Below are positions 43,254 to 50,669 of a stretch of 60,625 bases of DNA, in pieces. The notes under the pieces are model-generated. The model was given only the letters and a program-made list of their open reading frames with translations, was not told the DNA's origin and did no database searches. This stretch comes from Lachnospiraceae bacterium (lineage in GTDB: Bacteria > Bacillota > Clostridia > Lachnospirales > Lachnospiraceae): positions 1 through 60,625 of the forward strand of contig JAEELW010000023.1 in the NCBI GenBank assembly GCA_016282915.1, written 5' to 3'. The translations under genes were made by a program, and so were the position numbers. How positions within the stretch are numbered: position 1 is the first letter of the stretch; each line of letters begins with the position of its first letter.

Positions 43254-44534
43254 CTAATTACCTGCCCTTTCCCTTACAAATGAACTGGTCTTTCCGGAGG
43301 TCGTAAGCCCGATACTGACCTTCATGGCTTTGAAGCGCTTTATGGCGTTATGCCAGGTCAGGTAGATCCCCAGGCCGAGGAACATAAAATAGGCGGCAAC
43401 GATCCTTTCCTCATCACAGTTCTCCATGAGCCAGGGAGTAAACCAGGCTCCGATCGCGGCAAATGCGGCGCAGAACAGGGTCGCCAGCAGCGCAAATACC
43501 GAAAATGCTTTTCTTTTCACAAAGGGAACGGCTCCCACCATTTTCCCGGTCTGTCCGTTCACCATAATGGTATAGGGCATCTCCTCATAGCGGAAGGTCA
43601 GGAACCATACCGGCAGCATCGCGTATTCCCGCTTGTTCACATGATGCACCGGATCACTGGATACCAGTTTCGGGCCGCTGTAGTGTATCGTCCTCTTCAT
43701 ACTCTCGTCAAAGAGTCCCTTGGCGCGCCGGAATGCCAATCCGTCCATATCCTCCGTCCCCATATCGAAACGGTCGGAATAAAAACCGGAAAGATAAGCC
43801 GCGTCGAATTCCTGCAACTCCCGCATATTATAAGGCTCCAGCCGCTGCGAGGAATCGTCATTGAAATTTTTGGATGCGTCCAGGGTCATCCTGCTGAAGA
43901 CACAGTCCGCCAGCCGGCCGGCGTAGCGGGTCACGGTGCTTTTTCCCTTCTTCACCGTATACTTCCAGTACTGCTCATCCCCGTAATACATATCGTAGAG
44001 CCAGAAAGGGATATAGATCCCCCTCAGCTTATCTACCTTAAAGTGCTTGATCTCTTCCGGGATATACTTTCCCTGCATCAGCCTGCTGCGGATCATTGTT
44101 TCCGCCTGTTCCTTCGTGATCCGGAAAGGTATGATATAGTCCGGCTGCAGATAATCCTCCACCCGGTCCATCACAACGGTGGCCTGGCCGCAGTATATGC
44201 AGAAAGATGAACTTTCTACCCCGTTAACGGCCAGTTCCGCTCCGCAGGCTCTGCAGTGCAGGATCTGCATCTTTATGCTTGCGTGGGCCCGTTCTTCCTC
44301 TTTCTGCTGCAGCTCCTCCGCTTCCGCGTAAGGGTCTTCCTGCATCACGGCTCCCTCCGCATCCGCAGGCTTTCCGATGTTTCCCACCCCATCGTACAGG
44401 CCGGTCCGCCCGAGCATGGCGTTCAGCTCTTCCACCGAATGCATGGAACCGCAATAGACGCAGTACATCTTCTGCTCAGAGGGTGAGAATTCCATTGTAT
44501 TGCCGCATCCCGGGCAACGGTAATTCATCTGCAT
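43254..44534 (-). CDS. Double zinc-ribbon membrane protein
   Basis: Protein of 426 aa. A first zinc ribbon uses C7/C10 and C25/C28 (CPGC...CVYC) and a second C94/C97 and C112/C115 (CRAC...CIYC). Between them is a Glu-rich helical spacer. The central 200 residues (YIIPFRITKEQAETMIRSRL, LRGIYIPFWLYDMYY) match the family often annotated 'TFIIB-type zinc ribbon-containing protein'. Here it has nothing to do with transcription initiation. Two membrane helices (about 350-372 and 384-402) place it in the membrane. The ATG at 44534 has GGGAG 7 nt upstream. Function unknown; co-expressed with the 80-aa membrane protein that follows. Confidence 0.82.
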   Translation of the reverse strand: MQMNYRCPGCGNTMEFSPSEQKMYCVYCGSMHSVEELNAMLGRTGLYDGVGNIGKPADAEGAVMQEDPYAEAEELQQKEEERAHASIKMQILHCRACGAELAVNGVESSSFCIYCGQATVVMDRVEDYLQPDYIIPFRITKEQAETMIRSRLMQGKYIPEEIKHFKVDKLRGIYIPFWLYDMYYGDEQYWKYTVKKGKSTVTRYAGRLADCVFSRMTLDASKNFNDDSSQRLEPYNMRELQEFDAAYLSGFYSDRFDMGTEDMDGLAFRRAKGLFDESMKRTIHYSGPKLVSSDPVHHVNKREYAMLPVWFLTFRYEEMPYTIMVNGQTGKMVGAVPFVKRKAFSVFALLATLFCAAFAAIGAWFTPWLMENCDEERIVAAYFMFLGLGIYLTWHNAIKRFKAMKVSIGLTTSGKTSSFVRERAGN

Positions 44535-44664
44535 CTTCTATCTCCCTGTGAATATCTGCGGACCCGGTCCGTCCCACGTCGCTTAACAGTTCTATTCTAT
44601 CCAAAAGCGTCTGTGGTTTTCAAGCTATCATACTTTGAAATTTTGCAACCGTTCATTGCATTCC

Positions 44665-44720
44665 AAAAGAAAACACGGGGACGGTTCTCTGATCGATCCC
44701 GACCAAAAAACCGCCCCCGT
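44665..44720 (-). terminator. Terminator within a GGGGACGG-type repeat element
   Basis: ACGGGGACGGTT (44675-44686) pairs with AACCGCCCCCGT (44709-44720), one G-U, around a 22-nt loop. On the minus strand TTTTCTTTT follows. It stands downstream of the lipoprotein at 44796 and contains the GGGGACGG core also present near 13780-13840 and 18170. Confidence 0.6.
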
Positions 44721-44795
44721 ACCGGAACAGGATTGATCCGTTCCTGTCGCTTTACGTTTCTTTTCCGGACAAACGGACTGCTGCCTGCTTTGATC

Positions 44796-45509
44796 CTATT
44801 CGTGCATAAGGGCTTCCAGTTCCTCGCCGGACTTGGAGTTCAACTCCCCGTCATTATAGAAACGGGTCACAAGGGTCGCTATGGCTTTGCCGTCGTAAGT
44901 GAAGACGAAATCGTAATAACCGGCTTCACAGTCTTCCGGATTCAGATAAAAACTGCCCCAATACCAATCCATGGGATCCTCTGCGTCTTCCGGATAATGA
45001 AGATCACAGTAGGATGCGAAACCGGGCATCAGGTCGGAGAACTTGCAGGTCGCATAGTATTCCTGATCATCACGGTGCTTAAGGATCCACACACGTATGC
45101 CAAACTCTTTATCCGTGTCCGGATAAAATTCCACCCATTCATTCAGCCCGAAGATACAACGGACATCGGTAAGGGAAGGATCTTTCCCGTTAATGTCTTC
45201 CTGGCTTCCGAAGCTGTTCCCCATTGTTTTTACGCCCCGCAGAACGGAAGTGTCCCGGTCATCCAGCTCGATGAGATTCAGTTTGCCCGTCAGCTTTGCG
45301 GGCACGGTCAGCTTGTAGCCGGCGTCATTGCTGTTTGCGTCATTGCTGCCGGCATCCTGGGAGCCGGCATTTCCCTGGGTAGAGCTCTGCTGGGCCGCCG
45401 GGGTGCTATCCGCGGGCTTTGCATCATCTCCCCCTTTCCCGCATGCTGCAAGGGTAAAGATCATCCCGGCAGTGATCAACATGCTGAAAAAACGATTCTT
45501 CTTTTTCAT
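44796..45509 (-). CDS. Lipoprotein with Asn/Ser-rich spacer
   Basis: Exported lipoprotein of 237 aa. The start at 45509 (MKKKNRFF) is chosen because GGGAGG stands 8 nt upstream; an in-frame GTG lies inside that site. The signal ends in lipobox LAAC. A spacer of SQDAGSNDANSNDAG repeats leads to a folded domain of about 170 residues. It has the Trp/Tyr-rich patterns VEFYPDTDKEFGIRVWILKH and DWYWGSFYLNPEDCEAGYYDFVFTYDGKAIATLVTRFY. No family could be named. It is a single gene with a repeat-element terminator behind it. Confidence 0.82.
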   Translation of the reverse strand: MKKKNRFFSMLITAGMIFTLAACGKGGDDAKPADSTPAAQQSSTQGNAGSQDAGSNDANSNDAGYKLTVPAKLTGKLNLIELDDRDTSVLRGVKTMGNSFGSQEDINGKDPSLTDVRCIFGLNEWVEFYPDTDKEFGIRVWILKHRDDQEYYATCKFSDLMPGFASYCDLHYPEDAEDPMDWYWGSFYLNPEDCEAGYYDFVFTYDGKAIATLVTRFYNDGELNSKSGEELEALMHE

Positions 45510-45745
45510 AAAAAACACCTCCCGAATGAATGCGCTCGACAGGAGGTATACTTCGATCGTAAATGCAGGTTGTCGTCCTTCGAGGCATATTTTTCCTCAA
45601 AGGTTTGATCCTCAGAGGTAATGTGTATAACAATTAGCGTCTATATAATATCACTTATCCGGATAACAATCAACAGCTATGGAAGGATCCTGAGCTTCCC
45701 CGATCTTCTTGTGACGGCCTTTCCGTCATGGACTGTTTCAAAAGC

Positions 45746-45784
45746 AAAAGACGGTGAAGCATTCTCCGGCTTCACCGTCTTTTT
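45746..45784. terminator. Terminator hairpin, distal copy
   Basis: A perfect 15-bp stem AAAAGACGGTGAAGC with its complement, loop ATTCTCCG, T-runs in both directions. It can stop the MarR transcript and any plus-strand transcript. Confidence 0.8.
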
Positions 45785-45819
45785 CAGTCAGCCTTTCCGT
45801 CAGAAGCGCTTCCGAAAGC

Positions 45820-45859
45820 GAAAGACGGCGAAGCATTCTCCGGCTTCACCGTCTTTTTT
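45820..45859. terminator. Terminator hairpin, proximal copy
   Basis: A 14-bp stem (45821-45834 with 45843-45856), one wobble, the same loop ATTCTCCG, only a few bases past the MarR stop. It is a duplicate of the hairpin at 45746. Confidence 0.8.
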
Positions 45860-45862
45860 CAT

Positions 45863-46525
45863 TCATTCTTCCATCAGCTTGTCCAGCAGGTCTGACAGGG
45901 TCTGCTTCTCTTCTTCCGTCAGCTTACTGAAGAACTCGTCCAGGAACGCTTCCCGCTCTCCCCGGATCTCCTCAGCCCTTGCCGTTCCCATCTCCGTCAG
46001 CTTAAGCACCGTTGCTCTCCGGTCGGTCTCATCCGCGGTACGGACCACATAGCCGGTATCCTCCAGTTTCGTGATCATCTCCGATGCCGTGCTGGCATTG
46101 ATCCCGGCTTCCTCAGCCAGCTCTTTCTGCCGCATGCCCTCCGGGTGGTCACTGAGGATCACAAGCACTCTCTCGCGACCCATTCCGGGACCCATGGGGC
46201 CGCCGGGGTCTTTCCCGAAACCATGGGGCGGGAAGGGCGGCTTGCAATCTCCATGAGGGCCGAAGGGCGGTTTGCCCGCCCCATCGAATCCCGGCGGGAA
46301 GGGCGGCTTGCAATCTCCATGAGGGCCGAAGGGCTGCTTGCCCACTCCATCGAATCCCGCCGGGAAAGGCGGTTTGCCATGCATCTCCTGTCCGGGGCCG
46401 TGAGGGAACGCTCCGGGTGGAAATCCGGGCGGGCCTCCCATAGGACCATTCATCTTAAACGCGGAAAGCTTGATCTCCTTTGAAAACATCATTATCTTTC
46501 GAAATAAGTCACTGTTCTTAACCAT
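45863..46525 (-). CDS. MarR-family regulator with Pro/Gly/Phe-rich insertion
   Basis: Transcription regulator of 220 aa. Residues 116-220 are a standard MarR winged helix: LVILSDHPEGMRQKELAEEA, INASTASEMITKLEDTGYVVR, DRRATVLKLTEMG. The N-terminal 25 residues form a helix that normally packs in the dimer. Between them, residues 26-115 are replaced by a low-complexity stretch of Pro, Gly, Phe, His and two Cys (PHGDCKPPFPPGFDG repeats) encoded by 66-bp repeats. The length is about 75 residues above the family norm. His/Cys content suggests possible metal binding, but this is speculation. AAGGACGAT precedes the ATG. Duplicated terminators follow. No obvious target gene is adjacent. Confidence 0.85.
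   Translation of the reverse strand: MVKNSDLFRKIMMFSKEIKLSAFKMNGPMGGPPGFPPGAFPHGPGQEMHGKPPFPAGFDGVGKQPFGPHGDCKPPFPPGFDGAGKPPFGPHGDCKPPFPPHGFGKDPGGPMGPGMGRERVLVILSDHPEGMRQKELAEEAGINASTASEMITKLEDTGYVVRTADETDRRATVLKLTEMGTARAEEIRGEREAFLDEFFSKLTEEEKQTLSDLLDKLMEE
46230..46390. repeat. 66-bp in-frame tandem repeat in the MarR gene
   Basis: Copies start at 46230, 46296 and 46362 (partial), 66 bp apart, each encoding a 22-aa Pro/Gly/Phe unit with the GPHGDCKPPF core. In-frame expansion inside a regulator gene. Confidence 0.88.
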
Positions 46526-46576
46526 ATCGTCCTTCTGCTGTTCACGCTCACAAATACTACCCGCCTATAAAAGTTT

Positions 46577-47176
46577 TCACTTTCCAAAAAGCTCATCCAT
46601 CGTTATGACTGCCACAAAATCGCCATAATACCCTTTTTTCCTGATTCCAAATGTGGTCACCAGGGTGTTGTGTATGACTGCTTTCTTAGGGATCTTTTCC
46701 TGAAGGAGCTTCTTCCTTCTTTCCAATGTAAGGTGATAATCCTTATCAACCTCAAATTCATCGCTGTAAAACTTCATCTCACACATATTTACGACATTAT
46801 CGTTACTTACTATGATGAGGTCGATCTGCGTGCCCTCGGAGTCATCTGCGCTTCTTTTCGTCCACAAGGTCTCGTTCGTTATGACGCCGCCTATCCTAAG
46901 AGCTTCTTTTAGCTCATCGATATGGTTCCAACAGACATTCTCAAAGGCATATCCCTTCCATACCCGAACCCGAGCTGAACTTTCGATGTTAACCCAGTGC
47001 TTTTTTCCGATGATCTTGCTGTCATTTATAAATTCAAGATAGAAGTTACAGAGCGGATCGATCAGCTTGTAAATCATCTTCTTTTCGTTTCCGAACGAAT
47101 AATACCCCACTATGAAGTCACCGGAGATCAGGGCCTTTAATTGTTTCGAAAGGTCTCCTCCGTAAGTCCTTTTTGC
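46577..47176 (-). pseudogene. C-terminal remnant of an AAA ATPase (DUF234-type end)
   Basis: The frame is open from a TGA at 47177 to the stop at 46577 (200 codons). It matches the C-terminal part of archaeal-type AAA ATPases: GGDLSKQLKALISGDFIV, then YKLIDPLCNFYLEFI, RVWKGYAFENVCWNHI, and a nuclease-like block WTKRSADDSEGTQIDLIIV...NMCEMKFYSDEF with conserved Asp, Glu and Lys. The Walker-motif half (some 250 residues) is missing, and no good start or ribosome site exists; the first Met lies within the conserved domain. It is therefore a 5'-truncated gene. The downstream end is intact (VITMDELFGK). Confidence 0.75.
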
Positions 47177-47825
47177 TCAAAAAAAACGGCTCTTTATTAG
47201 ATGCAGAGCGGATCCGCATTTGGGACACAAACTTCCGCCCCCCCATATCTTTTGTTGTAAAAACGATCACTAGCATCGACGCGATTTCGCACAAAGAAGC
47301 GAATCGTAATGGCCATACAGGGATGACAAGCTCTTTAACCGCTCGATAAAACCCGTATTTTAATATTCGCGCAGGTGTCTTCCATAAGGATCTATAGAAA
47401 TAGAATAATCCGATGTATATTCATACTCATGTCCCTCCGAATACCTAATCGTTCTTTCTTTGACAATTTAAGGATTGTATCATAGGGTGAAACAATTCCT
47501 TCCGTTTCGATATCGTGTAGTGGTAGCTTGGTCGAAATACAAAATCCCGACTCGTTTCTATATAATCGCTCCAAAAATCAAACAACTCTCTATACTTTTC
47601 CCTGATTTCGTCTTCTGTCATCTTCCCATACACTATTATCATTTATACTCTTCCCCGAGGATCCGGCAACAATAATAACGATCACTATAACCACGGTCAA
47701 AAGAACCGCTGCCACAATGATCGGTATCAGGAAGCTGTTTTGTTTTTTCCCAATCGGATTTTCTTCTTCAGGCATTTTTTCACATCCCTAGGTATTTTAT
47801 TATATCCATATCGAGCCAGACTCTG
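47177..47825 (-). other. Degenerate AT-rich segment with gene fragments
   Basis: It holds short overlapping minus-strand frames rather than one gene. One is a 61-codon frame at 47590-47775 with a single membrane helix (LIPIIVAAVLLTVVIVIVIIVAG). In a shifted frame EDEIREKYRELFDFWSDYIETSRDF (47445-47642) follows. In a third, YRNESGFCISTKLPLHDIETEG (47392-47574) continues. Read together these could be one frameshifted membrane-anchored protein. Nothing recognisable lies at 47177-47390. Confidence 0.45.
47590..47775 (-). CDS. Possible small single-helix membrane protein
   Basis: A 61-aa frame: a charged N-terminus (MPEEENPIGKKQNS), a Val/Ile-rich membrane helix, and a polar tail. It may be complete, or the first part of a frameshifted longer gene, since a related frame starts inside its 3' end. 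The ribosome site is weak (CTAGGGATGTG region). No family recognised. Confidence 0.4.
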   Translation of the reverse strand: MPEEENPIGKKQNSFLIPIIVAAVLLTVVIVIVIIVAGSSGKSINDNSVWEDDRRRNQGKV

Positions 47826-48392
47826 TCAATCTACCACCTTAACGATATTATGGTCATTTATTTCCGCCGATTTATCAAAATCACTGCTGTATTCCCTCGA
47901 ATGACTGATCTCGATAAAACACAGCTTCTCAAAGTCATATCCCCAGTGTGGGCTTAGAAACCAGCGGTTCATAAGGCCGGTATACATTTCGACCTTTTCT
48001 TTGAAGAAATCTTCCGGGAAAGCATACTTCAGATTCCTGAGATATCTTTCAAAACCCGGTAAACGTGCATCTTCAATGGCATCATAGTCATAATGTCTGT
48101 GTTCGATATAGTACCATTCCCCGTTTTCCGCATGATCCCTGTACCAGCGCCAGACCTTGGATTTATCAGCCGTACCTGCAAAATGGCATATGACATCCAG
48201 TTGCCACCATTTCAGATCCTCTTCATCCTTCGCCTCATACCGGACCGTATCAGGATCACCGCGTTCTCCTTCCGACATTACCGTAAGACCATCCAGATAC
48301 AGACCGCCGAACCAGTCAAGCCGGTCGTTTCTGCAGTCTTCCGGCAGATGTTCTCTTATCCATTTTTCATCAAGCCTCATCTGATTCTCCAT
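47826..48392 (-). CDS. Hypothetical cytoplasmic protein, 188 aa
   Basis: A soluble, acidic, Trp/Tyr-rich protein without signal or membrane segments. Notable blocks are DWFGGLYLDGLTVMSEGERG, LKWWQLDVICHFAGTADKSKVWRWYRDH and HWGYDFEKLCFIEISHSREY. The composition, size and location in a region rich in immunity-like and toxin-related fragments resemble bacterial immunity proteins. However, no family was recognised, and this is context only. ATGGAGAATCAG follows the end of a 90-nt gap after the lipoprotein gene at 48487, so it may be the fourth gene of that operon. Confidence 0.65.
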   Translation of the reverse strand: MENQMRLDEKWIREHLPEDCRNDRLDWFGGLYLDGLTVMSEGERGDPDTVRYEAKDEEDLKWWQLDVICHFAGTADKSKVWRWYRDHAENGEWYYIEHRHYDYDAIEDARLPGFERYLRNLKYAFPEDFFKEKVEMYTGLMNRWFLSPHWGYDFEKLCFIEISHSREYSSDFDKSAEINDHNIVKVVD

Positions 48393-48486
48393 TCATCTGA
48401 CATCCAACTCATTTTGAATAACCCCCTCATCTCCGATGCGATCTCTTCCGCTTTGATTATTTTCCCTGTTATCTTTAGAACTTTTT

Positions 48487-49134
48487 TCATTCCCCGGTCT
48501 CCAGATAAGCCGCAAGCTCTTCATCCGTAAGCCTTAAATACTGTGTGATCGTTGTTCCGTCATTAATGATAAGCCTTCCGTTAATACAGGTATAATGAAA
48601 GCCATTGGCTCTTTCCGTATCCTCGCTCAGATAAAAATCCCCGCTGTCAAAAACATATTCGGTCTTCTCTCCGTCAAGATCAAAGAATGCCGTACCGTCA
48701 TCGTTCACTACAAGATAACCCTGTTTTTCTATATCGCGTAATTCCAGCATTTCTTCATACGTCCCGCCGACTTTAACAATACCGATACGCTTATAGTATC
48801 CGACCACTTCTTTCTCCTGTCCGATATATACCCCACGCTCGTCCGTAACGGAATCGATCCAATCTTCTACAGTATTTTCTGTAGTATTTTCTGTAGTATT
48901 TTCTGTAGTATTTTCTGTAGTATTTTCTGTAGTATTATCTGATACGGTCTCTGTTGTGTTATCCATCCGGTTATTTGCTATGTTGCACGAGGATAACAAA
49001 ACAGCGAGGGCAGGCATCATCGCCGCCAATATCGTTTTTATATGCTTTTTTCTGCAATTACTATTGGATGCCATTTTCTTATCTGACGACCCGAGTTTTT
49101 TCCTTCGTACCGGGATTTCTGTCATGACCCACAT
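48487..49134 (-). CDS. Lipoprotein with NTTE tandem repeats
   Basis: Protein of up to 215 aa. The lipoprotein signal is KKHIKTILAAMMPALAVLLSSC (lipobox LSSC). The spacer contains NTTE units encoded by 12-bp repeats. The mature domain (about 85-215) reads YIGQEKEVVGYYKRIGIVKVGGTYEEMLELRDIEKQGYLVVNDDGTAFFDLDG, like small lipocalin-like 'DUF4878/4923' style lipoproteins, but not firmly assigned. The start at 49134 lies 3 nt after the TetR stop and could be used by coupling. An internal Met at 49071 gives a more normal 30-residue signal but has no ribosome site. It is third in the EFR1-TetR operon. Confidence 0.75.
   Translation of the reverse strand: MWVMTEIPVRRKKLGSSDKKMASNSNCRKKHIKTILAAMMPALAVLLSSCNIANNRMDNTTETVSDNTTENTTENTTENTTENTTENTVEDWIDSVTDERGVYIGQEKEVVGYYKRIGIVKVGGTYEEMLELRDIEKQGYLVVNDDGTAFFDLDGEKTEYVFDSGDFYLSEDTERANGFHYTCINGRLIINDGTTITQYLRLTDEELAAYLETGE
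48871..48935. repeat. 12-bp tandem repeat in the lipoprotein gene
   Basis: Five exact copies of AGTATTTTCTGT (48871-48930) and a partial sixth encode repeated Asn-Thr-Thr-Glu. Length changes keep the frame. Confidence 0.92.
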
Positions 49135-49137
49135 TTT

Positions 49138-49710
49138 TCAAATGAACTTCTTCCAGAACTCCAGCAATTCTTCCTTCAATCCCGGACGCTCTGCCTTAAC
49201 TTCCATACTGTTGCCGGAATGGATGATCGCTTCCGATCCGTTGATGAGGATCTTGGAAAGTGTCATATTATCAACATTCATTTTCTTATCAAGCAGACCA
49301 TTACTTTCCGCTTTCGTCAGATACTCAGCCAAAGGCTGAACCATTGCTTCAAGTGTTTTGACATGAAGCGCATAGCGGATGGTCCAATGAAGCCTGTCGC
49401 CGCCGAGCCCATCATAATACAGCTTCGATGTGGATCGCAGTTCCGTAAAGAATGCATCCGCCATTTCACCAAGCGTTTTCCAGTCCTGTTTCAGGATGCT
49501 TTCTATCCTTTCGGTATACTTTCCGAGGAAAGTCTCGATCACTGCCTCAAAGAGGCTCTCCTTTGATTCAAAAAAATGATAAAAGCTTCCGGTAACGACC
49601 CCTGCGTCTTCAATGATCATTTTAACGGAAGTGGCCTCAAATCCGTTAGTCATAAACAGTTTTGAGGCCGAAGCGATTATCTTTTCTTTTGTTTCTCCGC
49701 GTTTTGACAT
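49138..49710 (-). CDS. TetR-family repressor
   Basis: Regulator of 190 aa: an N-terminal TetR helix-turn-helix (TKEKIIASASKLFMTNGFEATSVKMIIEDAGVVTGSFYHFFESKESLFEAVIE), then a helical ligand domain. It starts 4 nt after the EFR1 ferredoxin stop, as second gene of the operon. Two palindromes with arms TAGAA/TTCTA flank the operon promoter (50581-50662) and are its likely operators. The effector is unknown. Regulators of this kind next to flavodoxin-ferredoxins often sense redox or small hydrophobic compounds. Confidence 0.9.
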   Translation of the reverse strand: MSKRGETKEKIIASASKLFMTNGFEATSVKMIIEDAGVVTGSFYHFFESKESLFEAVIETFLGKYTERIESILKQDWKTLGEMADAFFTELRSTSKLYYDGLGGDRLHWTIRYALHVKTLEAMVQPLAEYLTKAESNGLLDKKMNVDNMTLSKILINGSEAIIHSGNSMEVKAERPGLKEELLEFWKKFI

Positions 49711-49714
49711 GAGT

Positions 49715-50557
49715 CTACTCCCTGTTTTTGATCAGATCCGCCGTATTGATGTAGGGGTTCCTGTAAAGCTTTCTTTTCTTCGGAAGTCCCATTACTTTCA
49801 CCAACGGGGTTTTCGAAGACATTGCATTCAACAGCGCCCTGTCTCCCTGTTTTATCTCGTAGCCGATGGCACGCTTCGGACAGCTCACCACGCAAGCCAT
49901 ACAGTTGGCGCAATGATGCTGAAATGCGGGTCTGCCTTCTATCAGCTGAATATTATCACACGGACAGACTTTTGAACAGATGCCGCAGGATACACAGTCC
50001 TTGCTGATCGTAAACGGATTGTCGGCATACTTCTGCAATTCCAGATACGGGACCATGACCTTATCCCTGCGGCGTTTGATAAAGCTGCTTGCTCTGGGAT
50101 AAGCCTTTTCTTTTCCTGAAGCGATCTCTTCCGCGATCCTCTTCAGTTTCTTCTCTGTTTTCGGAACCCGCAGCTTCGGAGAGGGAAACGGAGGATAGAC
50201 GATCGCATAATTGGCAACACTGTTGACCAGATCCCCATAGTTGATAACGGCGCCCTTGTTTTCCAGGATCTGTGCCAGCCTCTCACACGCGATCCCGCAT
50301 ATAAAACTCGGCATAGCCACAACAAATATATATGCGTCCGGATTGATCTCCAGCTGTTCCACAAAGGATACCGCAGGGGCAGGCATGGTCCAATGATATA
50401 CGGGATAAATAAATCCGATGACATCACAATCCGTGGCCGGGACATCCTTCGGATCCATTCTCATGGAAACGATCTCCGTATCACCAAGCGCTTTCGCAAT
50501 GACCCGTGCAGCACGCATACTGTTGCCGGTTCCCGTGAAATAGTAAATTCTTTTCAT
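49715..50557 (-). CDS. EFR1-family flavodoxin-ferredoxin fusion
   Basis: Electron-transfer protein of 280 aa. The N-terminal part is a flavodoxin-like domain with the FMN phosphate loop YFTGTGNSMRAA, and the FIYPVYHWTMPAPAV and VAMPSFICGIACERL strands. The C-terminal part holds two 4Fe-4S motifs, CVSCGICSKVCPCDNI and CANCMACVVSCPKRAI, each with CxxCxxC...C spacing. This layout is the EFR1 family of anaerobes. It should pass electrons in the cytoplasm; the partner is unknown. The ATG is preceded by AAAGGAGG at a long distance of 11 nt. It leads the operon with TetR and a lipoprotein, under two palindromic operators. Confidence 0.92.
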   Translation of the reverse strand: MKRIYYFTGTGNSMRAARVIAKALGDTEIVSMRMDPKDVPATDCDVIGFIYPVYHWTMPAPAVSFVEQLEINPDAYIFVVAMPSFICGIACERLAQILENKGAVINYGDLVNSVANYAIVYPPFPSPKLRVPKTEKKLKRIAEEIASGKEKAYPRASSFIKRRRDKVMVPYLELQKYADNPFTISKDCVSCGICSKVCPCDNIQLIEGRPAFQHHCANCMACVVSCPKRAIGYEIKQGDRALLNAMSSKTPLVKVMGLPKKRKLYRNPYINTADLIKNRE

Positions 50558-50580
50558 AATGCGCTGTGCCTCCTTTCAAA

Positions 50581-50662
50581 TTAGAATATCGTTCTATTTT
50601 CTAATCTGATGATACACCCGCGCGTGTTGGCTTGTCAAGAAAAATTAGAATATCATTCTAAT
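50581..50662 (-). promoter_or_regulatory. Promoter with two TetR-type operators before EFR1
   Basis: On the minus strand, TTGACA (50633-50638) and TATCAT (50609-50614) are 18 bp apart. A perfect palindrome ATTAGAAT-N3-ATTCTAAT (50644-50662) lies just upstream of the -35 box. A second, TAGAA-N5-TTCTA (50582-50596), lies after the -10 box. The TetR gene of this operon is the natural binder. Confidence 0.75.
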
Positions 50663-50669
50663 ATTGAAA

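Larger units (their letters stand above)
45717..45860. repeat. Tandem duplication of a 72-75 bp terminator unit
   Basis: Two diverged copies of a unit starting GCCTTTCCGTCA and ending in a GACGG[TC]GAAGC...GCTTCACCGTC hairpin lie head to tail (about 45717-45788 and 45789-45860). Confidence 0.8.

Noticed and set aside
47392-47642. Two separate small genes in overlapping frames
   Set aside because: They read like pieces of one shifted gene, have no ribosome sites of their own and no recognisable family; kept only as a degenerate segment.
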